Source of the DNA: Streptomyces sp. L-9-10
Lineage (GTDB): Bacteria > Actinomycetota > Actinomycetes > Streptomycetales > Streptomycetaceae
Length of the DNA: 64,000 nucleotides
Direction of reading: 5' to 3'
Assembly: GCF_004151105.1 (NCBI RefSeq)
Contig: NZ_PHRF01000162.1
Location: 265,488-329,487, forward strand
In this document: in pieces, positions 8,959 to 17,754 of the stretch
Layout of the letters: the number at the start of each line of letters is the position of its first letter
How positions within the stretch are numbered: the stretch's first letter is position 1
The notes under the pieces: generated by a model
The model's database searches: none
What the model was told of the DNA's origin: nothing
Seen by the model: the letters and a program-made list of their open reading frames with translations, nothing else
Position numbers and translations under genes: made by a program

Positions 8959-9627
8959 ATGCTGAACAAGTACGCGCGTGCATTCTTCACGCGTGTCCTC
9001 ACACCGTTCGCCGCATTTCTGCTCCGCCGCGGAGTCAGCCCGGATGCGGTCACGCTCATCGGTACGGCCGGAGTGATGGCGGGTGCGCTGGTCTTCTTCC
9101 CTCGCGGGGAGTTCTTCTGGGGCACCATCGTCATCACCGTCTTCGTCTTCTCCGATCTCATCGACGGCAATATGGCCAGGCAGGCAGGGATCTCCAGCCG
9201 CTGGGGCGCCTTCCTGGACTCGACCCTCGACCGGGTCGCGGACGGCGCGATCTTCGCCGGATTCGCGCTCTGGTACGCGGGCACCGGCGACAGCAACGCG
9301 CTCTGCGCCGTCGCGATCTTCTGCCTGGCCAGCGGCCAGGTCGTCTCGTACACCAAGGCCCGGGGGGAGTCCATCGGGCTGCCCGTGGCCGTCAACGGGC
9401 TGGTCGAGCGCGCCGAGCGGCTGGTCATCTCGCTGGTCGCGGCCGGTCTCGCCGGGCTGCACGGCTTCGGAGTCCCGGGCATCGACATCCTGCTGCCGAT
9501 CGCTCTGTGGATCGTCGCCGTGGGCAGCGTGGTCACACTCGGCCAGCGCGTCGTCACGGTACGCCGCGAATCCGCCGAGGCCGACGCCGCGGCGGCCGGC
9601 TCCCGGGGCAGCGGGGCCACCTCATGA
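8959..9627 (+). CDS. pgsA: CDP-alcohol phosphatidyltransferase, phosphatidylinositol phosphate synthase type
   Basis: 222 residues, multi-pass membrane enzyme. The CDP-alcohol phosphatidyltransferase signature is complete at about residues 66-91: DLIDGNMARQAG, then G, and the two final aspartates in FLDSTLDRVAD. The next two genes make phosphatidylinositol mannosides, so the substrate is most likely inositol phosphate plus CDP-diacylglycerol, as in mycobacterial PgsA1. Its stop overlaps the next ATG by 4 nt, implying one operon and coupled translation. The symbol follows actinobacterial usage and could also denote the phosphatidylglycerophosphate enzyme elsewhere. Confidence 0.92.
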   Translation: MLNKYARAFFTRVLTPFAAFLLRRGVSPDAVTLIGTAGVMAGALVFFPRGEFFWGTIVITVFVFSDLIDGNMARQAGISSRWGAFLDSTLDRVADGAIFAGFALWYAGTGDSNALCAVAIFCLASGQVVSYTKARGESIGLPVAVNGLVERAERLVISLVAAGLAGLHGFGVPGIDILLPIALWIVAVGSVVTLGQRVVTVRRESAEADAAAAGSRGSGATS

Positions 9628-10529
9628 GCGGGGCGCGCGACCGCGTGACCGACGCGCTGTACGGGCTCGGCTGGGGCGCGGTCAAGAAGCTGCCGGAGCC
9701 CGTGGCCACGGCCCTCGGCCGGACCATCGCGGACACCGTGTGGAAGCGGCGCGGGCCGAGCGTCCTGCGCCTCGAATCCAATCTCGCGCGTGTGGTGCCC
9801 GACGCCGGGCCCGAGCGGCTCGCCGCGCTCTCCAAGGCCGGGATGCGCTCGTACATGCGCTACTGGATGGAGTCCTTCCGGCTGCCGGCCTGGAGCACGG
9901 AGCGCGTGCGTGCGGGCGCCGAGATCAAGGACATCGACCTGCTGATGGACGGACTCGCCTCCGGACGCGGCGTCGTACTGGCCCTCCCGCACATGGCCAA
10001 CTGGGACCTCGCGGGCGCGTGGCTCACTCGGGGACAGGGGGTGCCGTTCACGACGGTCGCCGAGCGGCTCAAGCCCGAGACGCTGTACGACCGGTTCGTC
10101 GCCTACCGCGAGAGCCTGGGCATGGAGGTCCTGCCGCACACCGGCGGCTCCGCCTTCGGCCGGCTCGCGCGGCGGCTGCGCGGCGGCGGACTGGTCTGCC
10201 TGGTCGCCGACCGCGATCTGTCGTCGTCCGGCGTCGAGGTCGACTTCTTCGGGGACGCCGCCCGGATGCCGGCGGGGCCCGCGCTGCTCGCCCAGCAGAC
10301 CGGGGCGCTGCTGATGCCGGCGGCGCTCTGGTTCGACGATTCGACGGTCATGCGGGGACGCGTGTACCCGGCGATCGAGGTACCCGGGACAGGTACCCGC
10401 GCCGAGAAGACGTCTGTGATGACACAGGCGATGGCCGATGCCTTCGCCGACGGAATCGCCGAGCACCCGGAGGACTGGCACATGCTGCAACGGCTGTGGC
10501 TCAAGGACCTGGAGCGGGGGCCCGAGTGA
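9624..10529 (+). CDS. Phosphatidylinositol mannoside acyltransferase
   Basis: 301 residues of the LpxL/HtrB-like acyltransferase family. The HX4D catalytic motif is HMANWD near residue 114, followed by the expected DRDLSSSGVEVDFFG block and a C-terminal DWHMLQRLWLKD. Known actinobacterial members transfer a fatty acyl chain to mannose of PIM1/PIM2 at the cytoplasmic membrane face. It overlaps pgsA by ATGA and the next gene by GTGA, giving a three-gene PI to PIM operon. Confidence 0.92.
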   Translation: MSGARDRVTDALYGLGWGAVKKLPEPVATALGRTIADTVWKRRGPSVLRLESNLARVVPDAGPERLAALSKAGMRSYMRYWMESFRLPAWSTERVRAGAEIKDIDLLMDGLASGRGVVLALPHMANWDLAGAWLTRGQGVPFTTVAERLKPETLYDRFVAYRESLGMEVLPHTGGSAFGRLARRLRGGGLVCLVADRDLSSSGVEVDFFGDAARMPAGPALLAQQTGALLMPAALWFDDSTVMRGRVYPAIEVPGTGTRAEKTSVMTQAMADAFADGIAEHPEDWHMLQRLWLKDLERGPE

Positions 10530-11716
10530 GGATCGGCATCGTCTGCCCGTACTCCTGGGACGTACCGGGCGGAGTCCAGTTCCACATCAGGGATCTGGCG
10601 GACCATCTGATCCGGCTCGGACACGAGGTGTCCGTACTGGCCCCCGCGGACGACGAGACCCCGCTCCCGCCGTACGTCGTCTCGGCCGGCCGCGCCGTGC
10701 CCGTCCCGTACAACGGCTCGGTCGCCCGGCTGAACTTCGGCTTCCTGTCGGCCGCGCGGGTACGGCGCTGGCTGCACGACGGCGCTTTCGACGTGATCCA
10801 CATCCACGAACCGACCGCGCCGTCGCTGGGTCTGCTCACCTGCTGGGCCGCGCAGGGCCCCATCGTCGCCACGTTCCACACCTCGAACCCGCGGTCGCGG
10901 GCCATGATCGCCGCGTACCCGATCCTCCAGCCCGCGCTGGAGAAGATCAGCGCGCGGATCGCGGTGAGCGAGTACGCGCGACGGACGCTGGTGGAGCACC
11001 TGGGCGGGGACGCCGTGGTCATCCCGAACGGCGTCGACGTCGACTTCTTCGCCAAGGCCGACGTCAACCCCGACTGGCAGGGGCGCACCATCGGCTTCAT
11101 CGGCCGGATCGACGAGCCGCGCAAGGGCCTGCCGGTGCTGATGAACGCCCTCCCGAAGATCCTCGCCGTCTACCCGGAGACGCGGCTGCTGGTGGCGGGG
11201 CGCGGGGACGAGAAGGAAGCGGTGGAGTCGCTCCCCAAGGAGATGCGGGAGCGCGTCGAGTTCCTCGGCATGGTCAGCGACGAGGACAAGGCGCGGCTGC
11301 TGCGCAGCGTCGACCTGTACGTCGCGCCCAACACGGGCGGCGAGAGCTTCGGCATCATCCTCGTCGAGGCGCTGTCGGCGGGCGCGGCGGTACTGGCGAG
11401 CGATCTGGACGCGTTCGCGCAGGTCCTGGACCAGGGGGCGGCGGGCGAACTGTTCACGAACGAGGACGCGGACGCGCTGGCGGGGGCGGCGGTACGGCTG
11501 CTGGGCGACGCGGAGAGGCGCGCGGAGCTGCGGGAGCGGGGGAGCGCGCATGTGCGGCGCTTCGACTGGTCGACGGTGGGGGCGGACATTCTGGCGGTGT
11601 ACGAGACGGTGACGGACGGGGCGGCGTCGGTGGCGACGGACGAACGGACGGGACTGCGGGGCCGGTTGTGGCGGCGGGGAGAGGGCGACGGCGAGGCGCT
11701 CTTCTCGGGCGGGTAG
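10526..11716 (+). CDS. pimA: GT4-family glycosyltransferase, PimA-type phosphatidylinositol mannosyltransferase
   Basis: 396 residues, GT-B fold. The N-terminal glycine-rich loop SWDVPGGVQFHI (about 10-21) and the HIHEP segment are typical of PimA, and the nucleotide-sugar E-x7-E motif is seen in GESFGIILVEA. It would add the first mannose from GDP-mannose to phosphatidylinositol. GTG start overlaps the acyltransferase stop by 4 nt. The C-terminal tail of about 30 residues (after VYETVTDGA) is variable and charged. Assignment rests on sequence pattern and the PI operon context. Confidence 0.9.
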   Translation: MRIGIVCPYSWDVPGGVQFHIRDLADHLIRLGHEVSVLAPADDETPLPPYVVSAGRAVPVPYNGSVARLNFGFLSAARVRRWLHDGAFDVIHIHEPTAPSLGLLTCWAAQGPIVATFHTSNPRSRAMIAAYPILQPALEKISARIAVSEYARRTLVEHLGGDAVVIPNGVDVDFFAKADVNPDWQGRTIGFIGRIDEPRKGLPVLMNALPKILAVYPETRLLVAGRGDEKEAVESLPKEMRERVEFLGMVSDEDKARLLRSVDLYVAPNTGGESFGIILVEALSAGAAVLASDLDAFAQVLDQGAAGELFTNEDADALAGAAVRLLGDAERRAELRERGSAHVRRFDWSTVGADILAVYETVTDGAASVATDERTGLRGRLWRRGEGDGEALFSGG

Positions 11717-12133
11717 CGGTTCGTTTCGGCGGTGGCCGGTTTCCGGGTGCGGTTCGGCCGGGGCCGGGGCCGGGGCCGGTGCGCCGTCCGGCGGGGGGCG
11801 CGGTCCGGGGCGCGTTTCGGCTGGGGCCGGTGGTTGTGTGCGGGGTGTTGCCGGGGTGCGCTCCGGGCCTCGCGCCCGGGACTGCATGCTGTGCTTTCCC
11901 GGGGGACACCTCCGGACCCCCGTACGGCGCGACTCCGGCCTGTCGTTGGTTCGGGCGTTCGTGCGCCACACATCACGCTCTACGTCCCGGACACGACCCC
12001 TGCGCGCCCCCCTTCACCGCCCGTCACGGACTGGCGCGGCCGTGCGCGAGGGCGGGCGGGGGAGGCGGCGGCACCCGGCCCCGGCCCACGACGACGAGAC
12101 CGCACCACGACCCCCCGCCGGGAGGCGATACCG
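11717..12133. other. 417-nt gap without a convincing gene
   Basis: An open frame runs through this gap into the next gene but encodes Arg/Gly/Pro-rich sequence without domain character. The stretch at about 11755-11781 has tandem GGCCGG-type runs. No tRNA, riboswitch or clear promoter recognised. It probably holds the promoter for the gene that starts at 12134. Confidence 0.6.
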
Positions 12134-12688
12134 TTGCCCGTTGTGATCGAGACCCTTATCTGGATCGTCGTCGCCGTCGTCGCGATCGGCCTCTACCTCA
12201 GCTGGACCGCCGGCCGCCTCGACCGGCTGCACGCCCGTATCGACGCCGCCCGCGCCGCCCTCGACGCCCAGTTGCTGCGGCGCGCCTCGGTCACTCAGGA
12301 ACTGGCCTCTTCCGGCGTGCTCGATCCCGCCGCGTCGATCGTCCTATATCAGGCCGCGCACGCCGCCCGGCAGGCCGAGGAGGAGCAGCGGGAGGTCGCG
12401 GAGAGCGAGTTGAGCCAGGCGCTGCGGGCCGTCTTCGGGGAGACCGCCCAGGTGGAGGCGGTGCAGGCCGCGCCCGGGGGCGAGGAGGCCGCCGGGGAGC
12501 TCGCCGCCGCGGTGCGGCGCGTACCCATGGCGCGCCGGTTCCACAACGACTCCGTACGCGCGGCCCGCGCGCTGCGTCGGCACCGCAAGGTCCGCTGGTT
12601 CCGGCTCGCCGGCCACGCGCCGTTCCCGCTCGCGTTCGAGATGGACGACGAGCCGCCGGTCGCGCTGGCCGACCGGCCGGGTACCTGA
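12134..12688 (+). CDS. Membrane-anchored protein with LemA-like N-terminus
   Basis: 184 residues. One N-terminal membrane helix (about residues 3-21) leads into a helical region (TAGRLDRLHARIDAARAALD and following QLLRRASVTQ) that resembles the start of LemA family proteins, in which a coiled helical bundle follows the anchor. The remainder is Ala/Glu-rich and ends in RWFRLAGHAPFPLAFEMDD. TTG at 12134 is chosen for the GGGAGG site about 9 nt upstream; GTG at 12143 is possible. Function unknown. It lies downstream of the PI mannoside operon and before pdxS. Confidence 0.8.
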   Translation: MPVVIETLIWIVVAVVAIGLYLSWTAGRLDRLHARIDAARAALDAQLLRRASVTQELASSGVLDPAASIVLYQAAHAARQAEEEQREVAESELSQALRAVFGETAQVEAVQAAPGGEEAAGELAAAVRRVPMARRFHNDSVRAARALRRHRKVRWFRLAGHAPFPLAFEMDDEPPVALADRPGT

Positions 12689-12796
12689 GCACGCGAAACG
12701 AGCCACCGCCTCCTCATTGGCTCTTGCTGTGGACTGGTTCCGGGGCGTTTTCTGGTGGTGCAGTTCCCCATCGTTTTCAGCCAGTGAGGTCGCTCC

Positions 12797-13711
12797 GTGT
12801 CCACCACGCTTCCCACCGTTCCCCAGTCCCCCGAGACCGGCACCGCGCGCGTGAAGCGCGGTATGGCCGAGCAGCTCAAGGGGGGTGTGATCATGGACGT
12901 CGTCACGCCGGAGCAGGCGAAGATCGCCGAGGACGCCGGCGCGGTCGCCGTGATGGCGCTGGAGCGGGTGCCCGCCGATATCCGCAAGGACGGCGGCGTC
13001 GCCCGGATGTCCGACCCGGACATGATCGAGGGGATCATCGACGCGGTCTCGATCCCGGTGATGGCGAAGTCGCGGATCGGTCACTTCGTGGAGGCCCAGG
13101 TCCTGCAGTCGCTGGGCGTGGACTACATCGACGAGTCCGAGGTGCTGACCCCGGCCGACGAGGTCAACCACTCCGACAAGTGGGCGTTCACCACGCCCTT
13201 CGTCTGTGGTGCCACCAACCTGGGGGAGGCGCTGCGCCGGATCGGCGAGGGCGCGGCGATGATCCGTTCCAAGGGCGAGGCGGGCACGGGCAACGTCGTG
13301 GAGGCCGTCAGGCATCTGCGGCAGATCAAGAACGAGATCGCCAGGCTCCGCGGGTTCGACAGCAACGAGCTGTACGCCGCCGCCAAGGAGCTGCGCGCGC
13401 CGTACGAGATCGTCAAGGAGGTCGCGGCGCTCGGCAAGCTGCCGGTGGTGCTGTTCTCCGCGGGCGGTGTCGCCACCCCCGCCGACGCGGCGCTGATGCG
13501 CCAGCTCGGTGCCGAGGGCGTCTTCGTCGGGTCCGGCATCTTCAAGTCGGGTGACCCGGCCAAGCGCGCCGCGGCGATCGTGAAGGCGACCACCTTCTAC
13601 GACGACCCGAAGGTCATCGCGGAGGCGTCCCGCGATCTGGGCGAGGCCATGGTCGGCATCAACTGCGACACCCTGCCCGAGGCCGAGCGCTACGCGAACC
13701 GTGGCTGGTAA
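12797..13711 (+). CDS. pdxS: Pyridoxal 5'-phosphate synthase lyase subunit PdxS
   Basis: 304 residues; (beta/alpha)8 synthase that condenses ribose 5-phosphate, glyceraldehyde 3-phosphate and ammonia to PLP. The imine-forming lysine is in VMAKSRIGHFVEAQ, and the second lysine with the phosphate site is in RSKGEAGTGNVVEAV. Full family length. GTG at 12797 is preceded by GAGGT at 6 nt. pdxT follows 6 nt later, so the glutaminase and synthase subunits are co-expressed. A short inverted repeat GAGCCA/TGGCTC lies upstream at about 12700-12723, of unclear meaning. Confidence 0.97.
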   Translation: MSTTLPTVPQSPETGTARVKRGMAEQLKGGVIMDVVTPEQAKIAEDAGAVAVMALERVPADIRKDGGVARMSDPDMIEGIIDAVSIPVMAKSRIGHFVEAQVLQSLGVDYIDESEVLTPADEVNHSDKWAFTTPFVCGATNLGEALRRIGEGAAMIRSKGEAGTGNVVEAVRHLRQIKNEIARLRGFDSNELYAAAKELRAPYEIVKEVAALGKLPVVLFSAGGVATPADAALMRQLGAEGVFVGSGIFKSGDPAKRAAAIVKATTFYDDPKVIAEASRDLGEAMVGINCDTLPEAERYANRGW

Positions 13712-13717
13712 CCGGCG

Positions 13718-14308
13718 ATGAGCACCCCTGTGATCGGCGTCCTGGCGCTCCAGGGCGACGTCCGGGAACATCTGGCGGCCCTGGCGACGGCGGGAGCCGA
13801 GGCCAGGACCGTCAGGCGCCCGGCGGAGCTCGACGGGGTCGAGGGGCTGGTGATCCCGGGCGGCGAGTCCACCACGATGTCCAAGCTGGCGGCGCTCTTC
13901 GGCATGCTGGAGCCGCTGCGGGAGCGGGTGGGGGCCGGGATGCCGGTCTACGGCACCTGCGCCGGGATGATCATGCTCGCCGAGAAGATCCTCGATCCGC
14001 GCTCCGGCCAGGAGACGGTCGGCGGGATCGACATGATCGTCCGCCGGAACGCCTTCGGCAGGCAGAACGAGTCCTTCGAGGCCGCGGTCGAGGTCAGCGG
14101 TGTCGACGGCGGCCCCGTGGAGGGCGTCTTCATCCGGGCCCCCTGGGTCGAGTCGGTCGGCGCCGAGGTGCGGGTGCTCGCGGAGTACGGGGGCCATGTG
14201 GTCGCCGTACGGCAGGGCAACGCCCTCGCGACCTCGTTCCATCCGGAGCTGACGGGCGACGACAGGCTGCACCGGTTCTTCACCGACATGGTGCGCTCCG
14301 CACGGTGA
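13718..14308 (+). CDS. pdxT: Pyridoxal 5'-phosphate synthase glutaminase subunit PdxT
   Basis: 196 residues, class I glutamine amidotransferase that supplies ammonia to PdxS. The nucleophile Cys is in YGTCAGMIM, the oxyanion region is PGGESTTM near residue 46, and the His-Glu pair is in SFHPEL near residue 172. Length is normal. Six-nt spacing from pdxS shows an operon. It is not the histidine-pathway HisH, because its partner is PdxS and the PGGESTTM block is PdxT-specific. Confidence 0.97.
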   Translation: MSTPVIGVLALQGDVREHLAALATAGAEARTVRRPAELDGVEGLVIPGGESTTMSKLAALFGMLEPLRERVGAGMPVYGTCAGMIMLAEKILDPRSGQETVGGIDMIVRRNAFGRQNESFEAAVEVSGVDGGPVEGVFIRAPWVESVGAEVRVLAEYGGHVVAVRQGNALATSFHPELTGDDRLHRFFTDMVRSAR

Positions 14309-14319
14309 CCGTATCCCGG

Positions 14320-14325
14320 TAGGAT
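14320..14325 (+). promoter_or_regulatory. Possible -10 box of the yebC promoter
   Basis: TAGGAT matches the main vegetative sigma factor -10 consensus in Streptomyces. No good -35 is visible 17 nt upstream, where the pdxT 3' end lies. A start near 14332 would give a leader of about 40 nt containing the GAAGGAGA site. Confidence 0.35.
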
Positions 14326-14370
14326 CGCTGCCGAACGGAGCAGGATTGGTTACGCGAAGGAGACAGGCAG

Positions 14371-15123
14371 ATGTCCGGCCACTCTAAATGGGCTACGACG
14401 AAGCACAAGAAGGCCGTGATCGACGCCAAGCGCGGCAAGCTCTTCGCGAAGCTGATCAAGAACATCGAGGTCGCGGCCCGGACCGGCGGTGCCGATGTCG
14501 ACGGTAACCCGACCCTCTTCGACGCCATTCAGAAGGCGAAGAAGAGCTCGGTGCCGAACAAGAACATCGACTCGGCCGTCAAGCGCGGTGCCGGCCTGGA
14601 GGCCGGTGGCGCCGACTACGAGACGATCATGTACGAGGGATACGGCCCGAACGGCGTCGCGGTGCTCATCGAGTGCCTGACCGACAACCGCAACCGCGCC
14701 GCCTCCGACGTCCGCGTCGCCATGACCCGTAACGGTGGCTCGATGGCCGACCCGGGCTCCGTCTCGTACCTCTTCAACCGCAAGGGCGTCGTGATCGTCC
14801 CCAAGGGCGAGCTGGGCGAGGACGACGTCCTGGGCGCGGTCCTCGACGCGGGCGCCGAGGAGGTCAACGACCTCGGTGAGTCCTTCGAGGTGCTCAGCGA
14901 GGCGACCGACCTGGTCGCGGTCCGCAGCGCGCTCCAGGAGGCGGGTATCGACTACGACTCCGCCGACGCCAACTTCGTCCCGACCATGCAGGTCGAGCTG
15001 GACGAGGAGGGCGCGCGCAAGATCTTCAAGCTGATCGACGCCCTTGAGGACAGCGACGACGTGCAGAACGTCTTCGCCAACTTCGACGTCTCGGACGATG
15101 TGATGGAGAAGGTCGACGCCTGA
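14371..15123 (+). CDS. yebC: YebC/PmpR/TACO1-family protein
   Basis: 250 residues, standard length. The N-terminus MSGHSKWATTKHKKAVIDAK and the block SVPNKNIDSAVKRG are diagnostic. Family members have been described as DNA-binding regulators, and more recently as translation factors that relieve ribosome pausing. Position next to ruvC is conserved in many bacteria and once led to the idea of regulating ruv genes, but a strong terminator separates them here. ATG 14371 has GAAGGAGA upstream. Confidence 0.95.
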   Translation: MSGHSKWATTKHKKAVIDAKRGKLFAKLIKNIEVAARTGGADVDGNPTLFDAIQKAKKSSVPNKNIDSAVKRGAGLEAGGADYETIMYEGYGPNGVAVLIECLTDNRNRAASDVRVAMTRNGGSMADPGSVSYLFNRKGVVIVPKGELGEDDVLGAVLDAGAEEVNDLGESFEVLSEATDLVAVRSALQEAGIDYDSADANFVPTMQVELDEEGARKIFKLIDALEDSDDVQNVFANFDVSDDVMEKVDA

Positions 15124-15149
15124 CGGTCACGGCTGACACGGCTTCATCT

Positions 15150-15186
15150 GACGGGCCGACGGGACACGCCCTCCCGTCGGCCCGTC
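15150..15186 (+). terminator. Hairpin terminator between yebC and ruvC
   Basis: Perfect 15-bp inverted repeat: GACGGGCCGACGGGA (15150-15164) and TCCCGTCGGCCCGTC (15172-15186), 7-nt loop. It lies 27 nt past the yebC stop and separates yebC from the ruv operon. Confidence 0.85.
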
Positions 15187-15251
15187 GCGTTGTCGGTGGC
15201 GACCGATACTGTGCTGATCAGCGGGAACATTTGACCGAGGGAGGGGGCGCC

Positions 15252-15809
15252 ATGCGGGTGCTGGGAGTTGATCCCGGGCTGACCCGGTGCGGCGTGGGCG
15301 TCGTCGAGGGCGTCGCGGGCCGTCCGCTGGCCATGCTGGGCGTCGGCGTGGTCCGTACGCCCGCGGACGCCGAGACCAGTCGGCGGCTGGTCGCCATCGA
15401 GCAGGGCATCGACGGCTGGCTGGACGAGCACCGGCCCGAACTCGTCGCGGTGGAGCGGGTGTTCGCCCAGCACAATGTGCGTACGGTCATGGGCACCGCG
15501 CAGGCCAGCGCGGTCGCCATGCTCTGCGCCGCGCGCCGCGGCATCCCCGTGGCCCTGCACACCCCCAGCGAGGTCAAGGCGGCCATCACCGGCAGCGGCC
15601 GGGCGGACAAGGCCCAGGTCGGTGCGATGGTGACCCGGCTGCTGCGGCTCGACGCCCCGCCGAAGCCGGCCGACGCCGCCGACGCCCTCGCGCTCGCCAT
15701 CTGCCATATCTGGCGTGCCCCCGTGCTGAACCGGCTTCAGCAGGCGCAGGCGGCGGCCCGTCCCTCCCGTGTCCCCACCACCGCATCCGTACGGAAGGTC
15801 ACGCGATGA
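15252..15809 (+). CDS. ruvC: Crossover junction endodeoxyribonuclease RuvC
   Basis: 185 residues; resolves Holliday junctions left by RuvAB branch migration. The RNase H-like core has the acidic ligands in VDPGLT (residue 7), VERVFAQHN (Glu near 68) and DAADALALAIC near residue 141. ATG 15252 sits after a GGGAGGGGG site; a TTG at 15231 would add 7 residues and is less likely. The stop overlaps the ruvA start as ATGA. Confidence 0.96.
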   Translation: MRVLGVDPGLTRCGVGVVEGVAGRPLAMLGVGVVRTPADAETSRRLVAIEQGIDGWLDEHRPELVAVERVFAQHNVRTVMGTAQASAVAMLCAARRGIPVALHTPSEVKAAITGSGRADKAQVGAMVTRLLRLDAPPKPADAADALALAICHIWRAPVLNRLQQAQAAARPSRVPTTASVRKVTR

Positions 15810-16429
15810 TCGCCTTCGTCAGCGGCCCGGTCGCCGCCCTCGCCCCGACCACGGCGGTGATCGAGGTAGGCGGCGTCGGCATGGCCGTCCAGTGCACGCC
15901 CGGGACGCTCGCCGGGCTGCGCGTCGGCCAGGACGCGAGGCTCGCCACCTCCCTGGTCGTGCGGGAGGACTCCCTGACCCTGTACGGCTTCGCGGACGAC
16001 GACGAACGCCAGGTCTTCGAGCTGTTGCAGACCGCGAGCGGGGTGGGCCCGAGGCTGGCGCAGGCCATGCTCGCCGTACACAGCCCGGACGCGCTGCGTC
16101 TCGCCGTCTCCACGGGCGACGAGAAGGCGCTGACCGCGGTCCCCGGCATCGGCAAGAAGGGCGCCCAGAAGCTGCTGCTCGAACTGAAGGACCGGCTCGG
16201 CGAACCGGTCGGCGTGGCCGGACGGGGGGCCGTCGGCTCCGCTGTCTCCGCCTCCTGGAGCGACCAGCTGCACGCCGCGCTGATCGGTCTCGGCTATGCC
16301 GGCCGCGAGGCGGATGACGCGGTGGCCCTGGTCACCCCGCAGGCCGAGGCGGCGCTCGCCGAGGGGACACAGCCCCCCGTGCCCCGACTGCTGCGGGCCG
16401 CGCTCCAGAGCCTGAACAGAACGCGTTGA
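15806..16429 (+). CDS. ruvA: Holliday junction branch migration protein RuvA
   Basis: 207 residues. Domain I OB fold (1-62), domain II with tandem helix-hairpin-helix motifs (TASGVGPRLAQAML and TAVPGIGKKGAQKLLLEL), an acidic/Ala-Ser linker, and a C-terminal domain III (SDQLHAALIGLGYAGREADDAV) that contacts RuvB. RuvA tetramers hold the four-way junction in a square-planar form. Overlaps ruvC by 4 nt. Confidence 0.96.
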   Translation: MIAFVSGPVAALAPTTAVIEVGGVGMAVQCTPGTLAGLRVGQDARLATSLVVREDSLTLYGFADDDERQVFELLQTASGVGPRLAQAMLAVHSPDALRLAVSTGDEKALTAVPGIGKKGAQKLLLELKDRLGEPVGVAGRGAVGSAVSASWSDQLHAALIGLGYAGREADDAVALVTPQAEAALAEGTQPPVPRLLRAALQSLNRTR

Positions 16430-16506
16430 GCCGGCGCCGGCCGCCCTTCCGTGCCGTACTCCGAGGCGCCGTCGAGCGACGCGCCCCTTTCCCGAGGTGA
16501 AACAGA

Positions 16507-17589
16507 GTGAACTGGGACGACACCAGCGGCGGTACGCCGCCGGACGACATGGCCGAGCGGCTCGTCGGCTCGTCCGCCGACGGCGAGGACCAGGCCGTCG
16601 AGGCGGCGCTGCGGCCCAAGTCGCTGGGTGAGTTCGTCGGGCAGGAGCGGGTGCGCGAGCAGCTCGACCTGGTGCTGAAGGCGGCCCTCGCGCGTGGGGC
16701 GACCGCCGACCACGTACTGCTCTCGGGCGCTCCGGGGCTGGGCAAGACCACCCTCTCCATGATCATCGCGGCTGAGATGAAGGCTCCGATCCGGATCACC
16801 TCGGGTCCCGCCATCCAGCACGCCGGCGATCTCGCGGCGATCCTCTCCTCCCTCCAGGAGGGTGAGGTTCTCTTCCTGGACGAGATCCACCGGATGTCCC
16901 GGCCCGCCGAGGAGATGCTCTACATGGCGATGGAGGACTTCCGGGTCGACGTGATCGTCGGCAAGGGTCCTGGCGCCACCGCCATCCCGCTGGAGCTGCC
17001 GCCGTTCACTCTGGTGGGTGCCACCACCCGGGCCGGTCTGCTGCCGCCCCCGCTGCGCGACCGCTTCGGTTTCACGGGCCATATGGAGTTCTACGAGAGC
17101 GCCGAGCTGGAGCGTGTGATCCACCGCTCCGCCCACCTCCTCGATCTGGAGATCGACGCCGAGGGCGCGGCGGAGATCGCGGGACGCTCCCGCGGCACGC
17201 CCCGTATCGCCAACCGGCTGCTGCGGCGCGTACGCGACTACGCGCAGGTCAAGGCGGACGGCGTCATCAACCGCGAGGTGGCCGCCGTGGCCCTCGGGGT
17301 CTACGAGGTGGACGCCCGCGGCCTGGACCGGCTCGACCGCGCCGTACTGACGGCCCTGCTCAAGCTCTTCGGCGGCGGCCCCGTCGGCCTGTCGACCCTG
17401 GCGGTGGCCGTGGGGGAGGAGCGTGAGACGGTGGAGGAAGTCGCGGAGCCCTTTCTCGTACGGGAGGGACTGCTGGCCCGCACTCCGCGCGGCCGGGTCG
17501 CGACCCCCGCCGCCTGGGCCCACCTGGGGCTCGCACCCCCTCAGCAGGCCCCCGGCGCGGGTGGCCAGCGGGGTTTGTTCGGGGCATGA
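16507..17589 (+). CDS. ruvB: Holliday junction DNA helicase RuvB
   Basis: 360 residues, AAA+ motor of branch migration. Walker A is GAPGLGKTTL, Walker B is LFLDEIHRM, sensor 1 is VGATTRAGLL, the arginine finger is in PLRDRFGF, and the C-terminal winged helix follows. The N-terminal extension of about 35 residues (MNWDDTSGG and following) is usual for actinobacteria. GTG 16507 is preceded by GAGGTGA. It is 77 nt after ruvA, the last gene of the ruvCAB unit. Confidence 0.97.
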   Translation: MNWDDTSGGTPPDDMAERLVGSSADGEDQAVEAALRPKSLGEFVGQERVREQLDLVLKAALARGATADHVLLSGAPGLGKTTLSMIIAAEMKAPIRITSGPAIQHAGDLAAILSSLQEGEVLFLDEIHRMSRPAEEMLYMAMEDFRVDVIVGKGPGATAIPLELPPFTLVGATTRAGLLPPPLRDRFGFTGHMEFYESAELERVIHRSAHLLDLEIDAEGAAEIAGRSRGTPRIANRLLRRVRDYAQVKADGVINREVAAVALGVYEVDARGLDRLDRAVLTALLKLFGGGPVGLSTLAVAVGEERETVEEVAEPFLVREGLLARTPRGRVATPAAWAHLGLAPPQQAPGAGGQRGLFGA

Positions 17590-17636
17590 GGGCGATGGCA
17601 CTCGCCGGGTCAGGAACCCCGGTGCGATGCTGGGCG

Positions 17637-17666
17637 TTGTTCCAACGAAGCGGACTCGCTTAGACT
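17637..17666 (+). promoter_or_regulatory. Putative promoter of yajC-secD-secF
   Basis: TTGTTC (17637-17642), an 18-nt spacer and TAGACT (17661-17666) resemble a Streptomyces vegetative promoter. Start of transcription would be near 17673, giving a leader of about 80 nt before the yajC GTG. It also overlaps a short GCGGACT/AGACTCCGC dyad. Confidence 0.45.
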
Positions 17667-17754
17667 CCGCCGATGCCGCCCTTCCGGGTCGGCGTGCCCA
17701 CCCCCGTATACCAGGCCGCTCGACAGCGCGGTCGTGCGAAGGAAGTTCCCTCCC

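Noticed and set aside
11755..11781. GGCCGG runs as a regulatory repeat or G-quadruplex
   Set aside because: G runs are mostly of 2-4 with C between and such runs are common in this base composition; no conserved partner element.
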